A stretch of 6,454 bases of DNA, taken from positions 1 through 6,454 of the forward strand of contig JACCXN010000086.1 in assembly GCA_013696965.1 (NCBI GenBank). The letters run 5' to 3'. Under the pieces are notes generated by a model. That model ran no database searches, had not been told where the DNA came from, and saw only the letters and a list, made by a program, of their open reading frames with translations. The translations under genes and the position numbers were made by a program. Every line of letters begins with the position of its first letter. The first letter of the stretch is position 1. This DNA is from Bacteroidota bacterium (lineage in GTDB: Bacteria > Bacteroidota > Bacteroidia > JACCXN01). Below, piece after piece: positions 1-4,740 of this stretch.

Positions 1-1
1 C

Positions 2-274
2 TATTATCAGGGCAGGTTCCGCGATAAACAACTTTTACTGTACCAAACAGAATACCGTCAGCACTTGAAAGGCAGATTTGGAGTAGTTGCTTTTGCATCG
101 GCAGGAATGGTTTATGAAGAAATTAACAAAGTAATGGCCAATAATATTCATCCTGCTGCCGGAATGGGGCTTCGTGTGAAAATCAGCAAAAATGATCAGG
201 CCAATATCAGGTTTGATTATAGTTTCACCCCTGATTCAAAAGGATTTTACATCTATTTTGCCGAAGCATTTTAA
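2..274 (+). CDS. Omp85/BamA-TamA-like outer-membrane beta-barrel protein, C-terminal fragment
   Basis: Partial gene: the frame is open from base 2 and stops with TAA at 272-274, giving the last 90 residues. The 5' part lies outside the window; the apparent TTG start at 65 is internal. The fragment begins YYQGRFRDK, followed by LLLYQTEYRQHLKGRFG. This arrangement (a Gly-Arg-Tyr/Phe-Arg-Asp-Lys strand, then a Glu-Tyr-Arg strand and an aromatic-rich strand) is typical of the last barrel strands of the bacterial surface antigen (D15/Omp85) domain. The protein ends in Phe after IYFAEAF, as expected for the C-terminal beta-signal read by the BAM machinery. Members insert or export proteins at the outer membrane. 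Which subfamily this is (BamA, TamA or a Bacteroidota paralogue) cannot be told without the POTRA region. A 62-bp gap separates it from the next gene, with no clear terminator. Confidence 0.75.
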   Translation, partial: YYQGRFRDKQLLLYQTEYRQHLKGRFGVVAFASAGMVYEEINKVMANNIHPAAGMGLRVKISKNDQANIRFDYSFTPDSKGFYIYFAEAF

Positions 275-336
275 AAAGATGTTATTAAGATAAGCTATTG
301 AATTTTATATCTGCCTAAAAAAATTACCTGAAAAAT

Positions 337-1362
337 ATGCTGAAGAACAATTTTTTTATTCGCTTAACCAATTGGGAATTCTGGCCAACAGGGCTGGTGT
401 ATTTCCCTGTGATCATTTATTATTTATGGCTTGCGCTCAAATCCCGTTCTTTCTTTTTCTTCACAGTGGTTAATTCTGAAATGGAAACAGGAGGCTTGTT
501 TGGAACATCAAAATACAAACAGTTGTGTTTTCTACCTGAGCATTTAAAACCTATAACAGTGCTTATTTCTAAGGATGAATCAATTAATAATGTAATTGAA
601 CATTTAAAGGATGAAAAGATCAGCTTTCCCTGCATTGCCAAACCTGATAAAGCAGAACGCGGAGTTGGAGTGGAGCTTTTACATAATGGTAAGGACCTGG
701 AAAACTACCTGCACCAAGCCACCTCTGATTTTCTCATACAGGAATACATTACTTATCCTTTTGAAGCCGGGGTTTTTTATTATCGTTTTCCTGGTAACAT
801 CTCAGGGGAGATACCATCCATTGTGCTCAAGGAATTTTTAAATGTTGTAGGGGATGGTAAAAGCAGTATTAAAGAATTAATACACAATAGCTTTCGGGCT
901 AAATTGACCTGGGAAAAACAACAAATTAAACTTGGAGTTAAAGCCGGTTTAGTTCCAGGAAACGGTGAAAAGGTGCTGCTAGAACCCATAGGAAACCACA
1001 ATAGGGGTACCGCTTTTTTTAATGGAAATCATTTAATCAATGAAGGCCTTGAAAATATTTTTTCTAAAATCAGCGACCATCTCCCCGGCTTTTACTACGG
1101 ACGTTTTGATTTTAAAGCGCCTTCTCTGGAGGCTTTTTGTAAAGGCGAAAATATAAAAATATTGGAAGTAAACGGAGTAAATGCAGAGCCTGCACATATT
1201 TATGACCCCTCAGGTTCACTTTGGACTGCCTGGAAAACGTTGATTCACCATTGGGATATCATTTATAAAATCAGCAAGAAAAATAAAAATAAAGGCATTA
1301 AACCATTAGGGTTTTCAGAGGCATTGTTGCATTTTAAAGAATGGAAAAAGCAAAAAAGTTAA
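337..1362 (+). CDS. ATP-grasp domain protein with N-terminal hydrophobic segment
   Basis: A 341-residue protein with a C-terminal ATP-grasp fold. The nucleotide-binding part starts near residue 97 (FPCIAKPDKAERGVGV, with Lys102 and the Gly-rich loop). QEY at 135-137 is the likely adenine-contacting hinge. RFDFK (256-260) and LEVNGVNAEP (276-285) supply Asp258, Glu277 and Asn279, the usual Mg-ATP ligands. Residues 17-45 are very hydrophobic and aromatic (a Trp-Pro turn, then a run of Tyr/Leu and four Phe), which suggests membrane association. ATP-grasp enzymes join a carboxylate to an amine or thiol through an acylphosphate. Automated annotation often labels such proteins D-Ala-D-Ala ligase-like, but the N-terminal part does not support that name and the substrate is unknown. 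The ATG at 337 is the first start of the frame and has only an A-rich leader. No functional partner is evident next to it. Confidence 0.8.
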   Translation: MLKNNFFIRLTNWEFWPTGLVYFPVIIYYLWLALKSRSFFFFTVVNSEMETGGLFGTSKYKQLCFLPEHLKPITVLISKDESINNVIEHLKDEKISFPCIAKPDKAERGVGVELLHNGKDLENYLHQATSDFLIQEYITYPFEAGVFYYRFPGNISGEIPSIVLKEFLNVVGDGKSSIKELIHNSFRAKLTWEKQQIKLGVKAGLVPGNGEKVLLEPIGNHNRGTAFFNGNHLINEGLENIFSKISDHLPGFYYGRFDFKAPSLEAFCKGENIKILEVNGVNAEPAHIYDPSGSLWTAWKTLIHHWDIIYKISKKNKNKGIKPLGFSEALLHFKEWKKQKS

Positions 1363-1400
1363 AAAAAATTGTCAGGAAAACGGTTGGTTTTCGTCTATAT

Positions 1401-1421
1401 ATAGGCATAAGAATGCCCTAT
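1401..1421. other. Imperfect hairpin between the ATP-grasp and DinB genes
   Basis: The arms ATAGGCAT and ATGCCCTAT pair with one bulged C (1418) around an AAGA loop. No T-run follows on either strand, so it is a poor terminator candidate. It sits in a 114-bp AT-rich gap that otherwise shows no recognisable promoter. It may simply be chance structure. Confidence 0.25.
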
Positions 1422-1476
1422 TATAAAATATGTTCTCTCAAAAAAAGCTTGTTAAAATAATTAAATCCTAAATATT

Positions 1477-1977
1477 ATGTACAACTTTTCCCAGCACCTG
1501 CAGGAAATCAAATCTCTGGTAAAATCCCTTACAGAGGAACAATACCAGTTTAAATCACCGTTGCTTTCCGGTGCCTCTATCGGGCAACATACAAGGCATA
1601 TATTAGAATTTTACTTATGTCTTGTTGAAGGCAGGCATAAAGGGATAGTAAATTACGATAAGCGGGAAAGAAACCTGGATATTGAAACCAACCTGAAGTT
1701 TGCCATTTATACCATTGATAAAATATGCAGTAATGTTTCCACCTATAATATTTGTTGTGAATTAATACTTGAAGGAAATTTTTCCAATGAAGGCGAAGAA
1801 TCAGTAAGTGTAAAAACATCTTATTTTAGGGAACTGGCTTATAATCTTGAACACAGCATACATCACCAAGCATTAATTAAGATAGGCCTAAAGGAACAAA
1901 ACCTTGACCACCTGATCCCAGACAATTTCGGAATAGCTGCTGCCACCATCAGATACAAGGGAAAATGTGCACAGTAA
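1477..1977 (+). CDS. DinB/YfiT-fold family protein
   Basis: A 166-residue, largely helical protein of the usual length for the DinB/YfiT metal-binding four-helix-bundle superfamily. The first motif, SIGQHTRHILEF (His38 and His41, residues 34-45), matches the conserved 'IGWHLWHI'-type helix. The second, NLEHSIHHQALI (His126, His129, His130), supplies the HxxxH pair. Together they form the expected three-histidine metal site at the open end of the bundle. Superfamily members include thiol-dependent S-transferases (bacillithiol and mycothiol types), but many have no known reaction, and nothing here identifies a substrate. The ATG at 1477 follows an AT-rich leader without a Shine-Dalgarno. The 3' end overlaps the following NRDE gene by 13 bp in another frame, so the two are probably co-transcribed and translationally coupled. 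Four cysteines are present but no ordered Cys motif is seen. Confidence 0.75.
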   Translation: MYNFSQHLQEIKSLVKSLTEEQYQFKSPLLSGASIGQHTRHILEFYLCLVEGRHKGIVNYDKRERNLDIETNLKFAIYTIDKICSNVSTYNICCELILEGNFSNEGEESVSVKTSYFRELAYNLEHSIHHQALIKIGLKEQNLDHLIPDNFGIAAATIRYKGKCAQ

Positions 1978-2684
1978 GCTATATTCCAACCTCTGCCGGG
2001 TTCATCCTTACCTCAAGCCGGGATGAAAGTGTTTACAGGCCTACCCTGGCTCCTGAAAGATATTTTCATAACGGAAACATTTTAATTTATCCCAAAGATG
2101 AATTGGCCGGAGGAACCTGGATAGCAGCGAATAATAACGGTAGAATGGCCTGCCTGCTAAACGGGGCTTTTGAAAACCATATTAAAAAAGAAAAATATGA
2201 AAAGAGTAGGGGACAAGTATTATTGGAAAGCTTTGAATATGAATCCTGTGGAACTTTTTATAAAAATGTAAATTTGATTGGCGTTGAGCCTTTTACATTG
2301 TTATTGATTGACAAACAAAATTTCAATGAATTAAGATGGGACGGCAGACAAAAACATATCAAAACGGTTAACCCTGCTATTCCTGAAATATGGTCGTCTG
2401 TAACTTTATATAATCAAGAGGCCATTGAGCAAAGAAGAAAATGGTTTTTCAGGTGGATTAAAAACAAAATCGATATACCCGGATTTGATATTGCAGGCTT
2501 TCATTCCGGCTTTCATGGAGAAAACATGGAAAATGATATCGTAATGAAACGAAATGGAGGGCTTCAAACCTTAAGTATATCCCAAATAATAATCAGGAAA
2601 AATTCAGGGCACTTCAGCTATATTGATTTGGTAAAGAAGGAAACGCACAGATATGACCTGAACAAAGATAAAAAGCTCACATAA
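1965..2684 (+). CDS. NRDE/TANGO2 family protein
   Basis: A 239-residue protein. It starts MCTVSY, and the Cys at position 2 is the conserved residue of the family; by analogy with Ntn-type hydrolases it would be a nucleophile after Met removal. The family-naming motif appears as SSRDES (17-22; Arg19, Asp20, Glu21), a variant of N-R-D-E. DELAGGTWIAAN (45-56) and GRMACLLNGA (59-68) are the other conserved blocks. Eukaryotic TANGO2 affects lipid and acyl-CoA or haem handling and Golgi organisation; the bacterial role is not established. The start at 1965 lies within the last codons of the DinB-like gene (13-bp overlap), and conservation of Met-Cys decides this start. It is the last gene before the mercury module, whose promoter lies about 85 bp further on. 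Confidence 0.8.
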   Translation: MCTVSYIPTSAGFILTSSRDESVYRPTLAPERYFHNGNILIYPKDELAGGTWIAANNNGRMACLLNGAFENHIKKEKYEKSRGQVLLESFEYESCGTFYKNVNLIGVEPFTLLLIDKQNFNELRWDGRQKHIKTVNPAIPEIWSSVTLYNQEAIEQRRKWFFRWIKNKIDIPGFDIAGFHSGFHGENMENDIVMKRNGGLQTLSISQIIIRKNSGHFSYIDLVKKETHRYDLNKDKKLT

Positions 2685-2685
2685 G

Positions 2686-2695
2686 GTTTTGAATT
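2686..2695. repeat. Left copy of a 10-bp direct repeat bracketing the mer module
   Basis: GTTTTGAATT begins two bases after the NRDE stop codon and recurs identically at 6339-6348 beyond merA. The next bases also agree in part (C/T, then AT). It may be a footprint of insertion or recombination, but AT-rich 10-mers can recur by chance. Confidence 0.3.
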
Positions 2696-2722
2696 CATCC
2701 TTTTAGGCATCTCCCGCGAAAC

Positions 2723-2736
2723 ACAAAAGCTTTTGT
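2723..2736. repeat. 14-bp perfect palindrome in the NRDE-ArsR gap
   Basis: ACAAAAG is followed directly by CTTTTGT, with a HindIII-type centre. It lies 38 bp after the NRDE stop and about 33 bp before the mer operator. As RNA it would form only a short A/T-rich stem and no T-run follows, so it is a weak terminator. A protein-binding site is possible but unsupported. Confidence 0.3.
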
Positions 2737-2768
2737 CAAAAAGTTTTCCTGCTCTTAGCGATAAAACA

Positions 2769-2790
2769 TATTTAAGTATTTGCTTAAATA
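2769..2790. promoter_or_regulatory. Candidate ArsR-type operator (inverted repeat)
   Basis: Perfect 8-bp arms TATTTAAG (2769-2776) and CTTAAATA (2783-2790) are separated by 6 bp. ArsR/SmtB repressors bind AT-rich inverted repeats in which the inner half-sites are commonly 6 bp apart, so size and spacing fit. The spacer contains the putative -33 TTTG (2779-2782), so a bound repressor would block RNA polymerase. The nearest gene encodes an ArsR-family protein, which suggests autoregulation of the whole mer module. This is inferred from position and symmetry. Confidence 0.6.
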
Positions 2791-2811
2791 AGAAAATACT
2801 TTGTAACTTTG
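2779..2811 (+). promoter_or_regulatory. Bacteroidota-type promoter of the mer module
   Basis: TTTG at 2779-2782 and TAACTTTG at 2804-2811 are 21 bp apart and match the phylum's -33/-7 consensus (TTTG and TAnnTTTG). The -7 box is embedded in three tandem 8-bp units: CTTTGTAA at 2799 and 2807, and CTTTATAA at 2815. These create near-copies of the -7 element at offsets of 7-8 bp. Transcription would start just upstream of the ArsR gene, whose ATG follows at 2840. The sequence AGAGGA at 2830-2835 is a plausible Shine-Dalgarno, unusual among the genes here. Confidence 0.6.
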
Positions 2812-2839
2812 TAACTTTATAAACCAAAAAGAGGAAATT

Positions 2840-3214
2840 ATGAAAAATAATCAATCGTGTATCAGGGTCTTTGCGGACCAAACACAAATAAGCGAATGCA
2901 AGGACAAGTTACAATCCAATGCTCAGGCTTTTGCTCAATTGAGCAACTTGTTGGCTTTGGCAGGTAATGAAGTAAGGTTGAAAATTATGTTTCTGTTGGA
3001 AGAAGAAAATGAACTCTGCCCCTGCGATCTTGCCGACATTCTCGGAATGAGCATCCCTGCCGTTTCACAACACTTACGAAAAATGAAAGATGGAAATATA
3101 ATTGAAGCAAGACGTTCCGCCCAAACCATCTTTTATTCACTTAAAGCCGAACAACTTAAACTGCTTCGTCCATTTTTTAAATATATTATTAACCAAAATC
3201 TGAAAACGGTATGA
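2840..3214 (+). CDS. ArsR/SmtB-family thiol metal sensor, CadC-like, probable mer repressor
   Basis: A 124-residue winged-helix repressor of normal family length. The helix-turn-helix lies at about residues 62-85 (DLADILGM, then the recognition helix SIPAVSQHLRKMKDG), followed by a wing (IIEARRSAQTIFYSL). The metal site is of the alpha-3N type: ELCPCDL at 58-64 gives Cys60 and Cys62, and the N-terminal arm gives Cys7, the same layout as Cys7/58/60 of staphylococcal CadC. CadC's Cys11 is replaced by Phe11, but Cys20 lies in the same arm. A three-thiolate site fits Hg(II) or Pb(II) as well as Cd(II). No alpha-5 Asp/His site is obvious. It heads the cluster leading to merTP and merA, with an inverted repeat over its promoter, and its stop overlaps the next start (ATGA). 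In this cluster it probably stands in for MerR; Hg(II) as inducer is inferred from context. Confidence 0.88.
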   Translation: MKNNQSCIRVFADQTQISECKDKLQSNAQAFAQLSNLLALAGNEVRLKIMFLLEEENELCPCDLADILGMSIPAVSQHLRKMKDGNIIEARRSAQTIFYSLKAEQLKLLRPFFKYIINQNLKTV

Positions 3215-3600
3215 TTTCTTCCGATTTAACCAGAAACATTAAAGTTTCAGTCAAAACTGCTGTTGGTCAGTTAAATTACATATTAAAACAAGTTGATAAC
3301 GAACAGCAAGCTGTAAATGTCCTGCTTCAATTGAAAGCCGTGCAAGCTATCCTGTCCAAAACTACCTATGAATTGCTGGACGACACGTATCGAAAAGCAT
3401 TAGCTGAAAAAATATCATCGGCTTATCAAAATTGTCCTGGGAATTGCGGTAATGAAGAAATTATAGAACGGTTAAGAAAGCTGTTTCCTGACTTCGCTTT
3501 GGAAGATGTTCCAGAGAAACTAAAAGAAGTACAGCAAGTTGAGACAAGTTTGCAAAAATATTTATCAAATAATTTGGACACCCCCCATCCTCTTGACTGA
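3211..3600 (+). CDS. CsoR/RcnR-like helical protein lacking canonical metal ligands
   Basis: A 129-residue, all-helical protein. Residues 8-67 resemble the CsoR/RcnR core: the VGQLNYILKQVDNEQ helix 1-2 region corresponds to 'GQVRGIxRMIEEDR', and VLLQLKAVQAILSK (37-50) to 'ILTQISAVRAALDK'. By this alignment the CsoR ligands are lost: the first Cys becomes Ala34, the His becomes about Thr59 and the second Cys about Ala63. Instead there is a CPGNC motif (Cys75, Cys79) after the core, followed by an amphipathic C-terminal extension (80-120) longer than in standard CsoR. CsoR proteins are DNA-binding tetramers that release DNA on binding Cu(I), Ni(II) or persulfide. This variant may be a thiol- or mercury-responsive co-regulator or a metal-handling protein that kept only the fold. 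The ATGA overlap with the ArsR gene implies coupled translation. It is assigned by eye from a remote resemblance. Confidence 0.65.
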   Translation: MISSDLTRNIKVSVKTAVGQLNYILKQVDNEQQAVNVLLQLKAVQAILSKTTYELLDDTYRKALAEKISSAYQNCPGNCGNEEIIERLRKLFPDFALEDVPEKLKEVQQVETSLQKYLSNNLDTPHPLD

Positions 3601-3640
3601 ACTTTGGGATATTGTTTAACCATTAAAAAAAAGAGAAATC

Positions 3641-3847
3641 ATGAAAAACAAAATGATGATGCTTGCAGCAGCAGGAATGTTAACCATTGCAGGACTTGCT
3701 TACGGATTTAGTTCATCCAACAGCACTTGTCTGCTTGAAGGAACACCGAATTGTCCAAAAATTAACTGCCCATTGGCAGGGACACCGGAATGTCCTTATG
3801 ACAATGCTTCAACAGCAGAATTACCTGCTTGTTGCAAAAAAAAGTAA
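3641..3847 (+). CDS. Small secreted Cys-rich protein with tandem CxLxGTPxCP repeat, candidate periplasmic Hg carrier
   Basis: A 68-residue protein. The N-terminus is a signal peptide: Lys2/Lys4, a hydrophobic core at 5-20, and a likely signal peptidase I site after LAYG (about 22/23). No lipobox precedes the first Cys. The mature part has six cysteines (30, 38, 43, 51, 64, 65). Residues 30-39 (CLLEGTPNCP) and 43-52 (CPLAGTPECP) are an internal duplication with a 13-residue period, and the tail is CCKKK. Secretion, thiol density and position just before merTP suggest periplasmic binding of Hg(II), comparable in role to MerP although unrelated in sequence; that role is inferred. The ATG at 3641 follows AAAAAGAGAAATC, an A-rich leader with a weak Shine-Dalgarno, 40 bp after the CsoR-like gene. 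A strong terminator begins five bases after its stop, so its mRNA may be more abundant than that of the downstream genes. Confidence 0.82.
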   Translation: MKNKMMMLAAAGMLTIAGLAYGFSSSNSTCLLEGTPNCPKINCPLAGTPECPYDNASTAELPACCKKK

Positions 3848-3852
3848 AAGAG

Positions 3853-3886
3853 AAAGGGTAGGGAAAAGGCATCCCTACCCTTTTTT
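3853..3886 (+). terminator. Intrinsic terminator inside the mer cluster
   Basis: GGGTAGGGA (3856-3864) pairs perfectly with TCCCTACCC (3872-3880) around a 7-nt loop. Flanking AAA/TTT extends the stem to 12 bp, and a run of six T starts directly at 3881. This is a textbook Rho-independent terminator on the plus strand. It lies between the Cys-rich gene and merTP, and the remaining 19 bp before merTP are too short for an obvious promoter. It therefore probably acts as a partial terminator or a processing/stability element that sets expression steps within one operon. Confidence 0.88.
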
Positions 3887-3905
3887 ACTCATTCAATAAA
3901 AACAT

Positions 3906-4520
3906 ATGAAAACTGAAAATAAAAATTCAAAAGGAGCCGTTGCAACAGGGGTTTTAGCGGCTTTAGCAGCATCTTCCTGCTGTATTCCTCCTGTTGTTGC
4001 AGCCATTGCAGGAGTGGGTGGAGCTTCAGCAAGTTTATCCTGGGTAGAACCGTTTCGACCCTATCTTATTGGCCTGGCAGTTTTAGCCATTGGATATGCG
4101 TGGTATAACCACCTTAAACCAAAAAAAGCTGACGATTGCGTTTGTGAAATAGACAAACCAAAATTTTATCAAACCAAAGCATTTTTGATTGGGATTACTC
4201 TATTTGCTGTTGTTTCGATTGCCTTTCCTTTTTACTCATCTGTTTTTTATCCGAAAAACCAAGCAAAAGTGATTGTGATAGAATCAAGCAGCATTACAGA
4301 AGTAAATTTTGATATTGAAGGAATGACCTGCACAGGCTGTGAAGAACATATCAAACACGCAGTAGCTCAACTCCCCGGTTTTATTGATGCTACAGCAGAC
4401 CACAGGACAGGAAAATTCACCGTAAAGTTTGATAAATCAAAAACTGATTTTGAGCACGTTGTAACCGCTATAAATGAAATCGGGTATGAGATTATTAAAC
4501 AGGAAGTAATTCAAAATTAA
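3906..4520 (+). CDS. merTP: Mercuric transport protein MerTP (MerT fused to a MerP-like HMA domain)
   Basis: A 204-residue inner-membrane Hg(II) importer. Three hydrophobic helices are seen at about 12-40, 52-68 and 91-113. Helix 1 carries the MerT signature vicinal pair Cys25-Cys26 followed by Ile-Pro-Pro. The loop between helices 2 and 3 holds Cys78 and Cys80 (DDCVCEIDKP), equivalent to the cytoplasmic cysteines of MerT. After helix 3 comes an HMA domain of about 70 residues (130-198) with GMTCTGC (Cys142, Cys145). With MerT topology (N-terminus inside) this domain faces the periplasm, where free MerP works in proteobacterial systems. The thiols form a relay from periplasm to MerA. The start at 3906 is the first ATG and has no good Shine-Dalgarno. 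It lies 58 bp after the Cys-rich gene, beyond the terminator. The combination of CC, CxC and HMA is diagnostic, so alternatives are unlikely. Confidence 0.93.
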   Translation: MKTENKNSKGAVATGVLAALAASSCCIPPVVAAIAGVGGASASLSWVEPFRPYLIGLAVLAIGYAWYNHLKPKKADDCVCEIDKPKFYQTKAFLIGITLFAVVSIAFPFYSSVFYPKNQAKVIVIESSSITEVNFDIEGMTCTGCEEHIKHAVAQLPGFIDATADHRTGKFTVKFDKSKTDFEHVVTAINEIGYEIIKQEVIQN

Positions 4521-4602
4521 ATATCTACAACCAAACAATTAACCCTAAAATTAATCCACATGAATTTACCATAAGCAACATTTCGCATACCAACCGAAAG
4601 AT

Positions 4603-4617
4603 GAATATGGCATATTC
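4603..4617. repeat. 15-bp inverted repeat upstream of merA
   Basis: GAATATG (4603-4609) and CATATTC (4611-4617) are exact reverse complements around a single G. The site lies 124 bp before the merA start in the interval after merTP. It could be a protein-binding site or chance AT-rich symmetry. Its sequence does not resemble the inverted repeat at 2769-2790, so it is unlikely to be a second copy of the same operator. Confidence 0.3.
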
Positions 4618-4644
4618 CTTGCGACCTTAAACAAATATATAGGC

Positions 4645-4737
4645 ATGAAAAGCACAATCTTTATTAATTCAGCAGATAAAAAAAGCTGTGCTGCCGGATG
4701 CCAAAAACCTTATTACTTAAAACCTAAATCTAATTAG
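4645..4737 (+). CDS. Possible 30-residue Cys-containing small ORF, or remnant of a longer one
   Basis: ATG at 4645 to TAG at 4735-4737 encodes a basic peptide with a CAAGC motif (Cys15, Cys19) near its middle and Lys-Pro-rich ends. Its stop lies only 3 bp before the merA ATG, an arrangement typical of coupled translation, and merA has no Shine-Dalgarno of its own. The same frame is open back to 4564 (57 codons), and the upstream part also reads like protein (YQPKDEYGIFLATLNKYIGM), but no ATG starts it. The out-of-frame ATG at 4560 reads only four codons, and one inserted base near 4572 would account for this. So it is either a short leader/coupling peptide or the end of a frameshifted gene of about 58 codons. 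It is not recognised as any known family. The rest of the 220-bp merTP-merA interval shows no clear promoter. Confidence 0.35.
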   Translation: MKSTIFINSADKKSCAAGCQKPYYLKPKSN

Positions 4738-4740
4738 CCT

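Noticed and set aside
611-841. 76-codon plus-strand frame and minus-strand frames (420-641, 780-1001) within the ATP-grasp gene
   Set aside because: The ATP-grasp frame carries all the conserved motifs across this span; the others look like shadows without motifs.
2723-2736. Perfect palindrome as terminator of the NRDE gene
   Set aside because: The stem is short and A/T-rich, a usable loop would consume much of it, and no T-run follows.
2618-2887. 89-codon minus-strand frame across the NRDE-ArsR gap
   Set aside because: It would overlap two well-supported genes and the mer promoter/operator; its translation shows no family features.
3687-3899. 70-codon plus-strand frame overlapping the Cys-rich gene
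   Set aside because: It is a shifted reading of the secreted Cys-rich gene and runs through the terminator stem; no signal peptide or recognisable motif.
4521-4644. Separate promoter for merA
   Set aside because: No TAnnTTTG with a correctly spaced TTTG/TTG was found in the interval; read-through from merTP is simpler.
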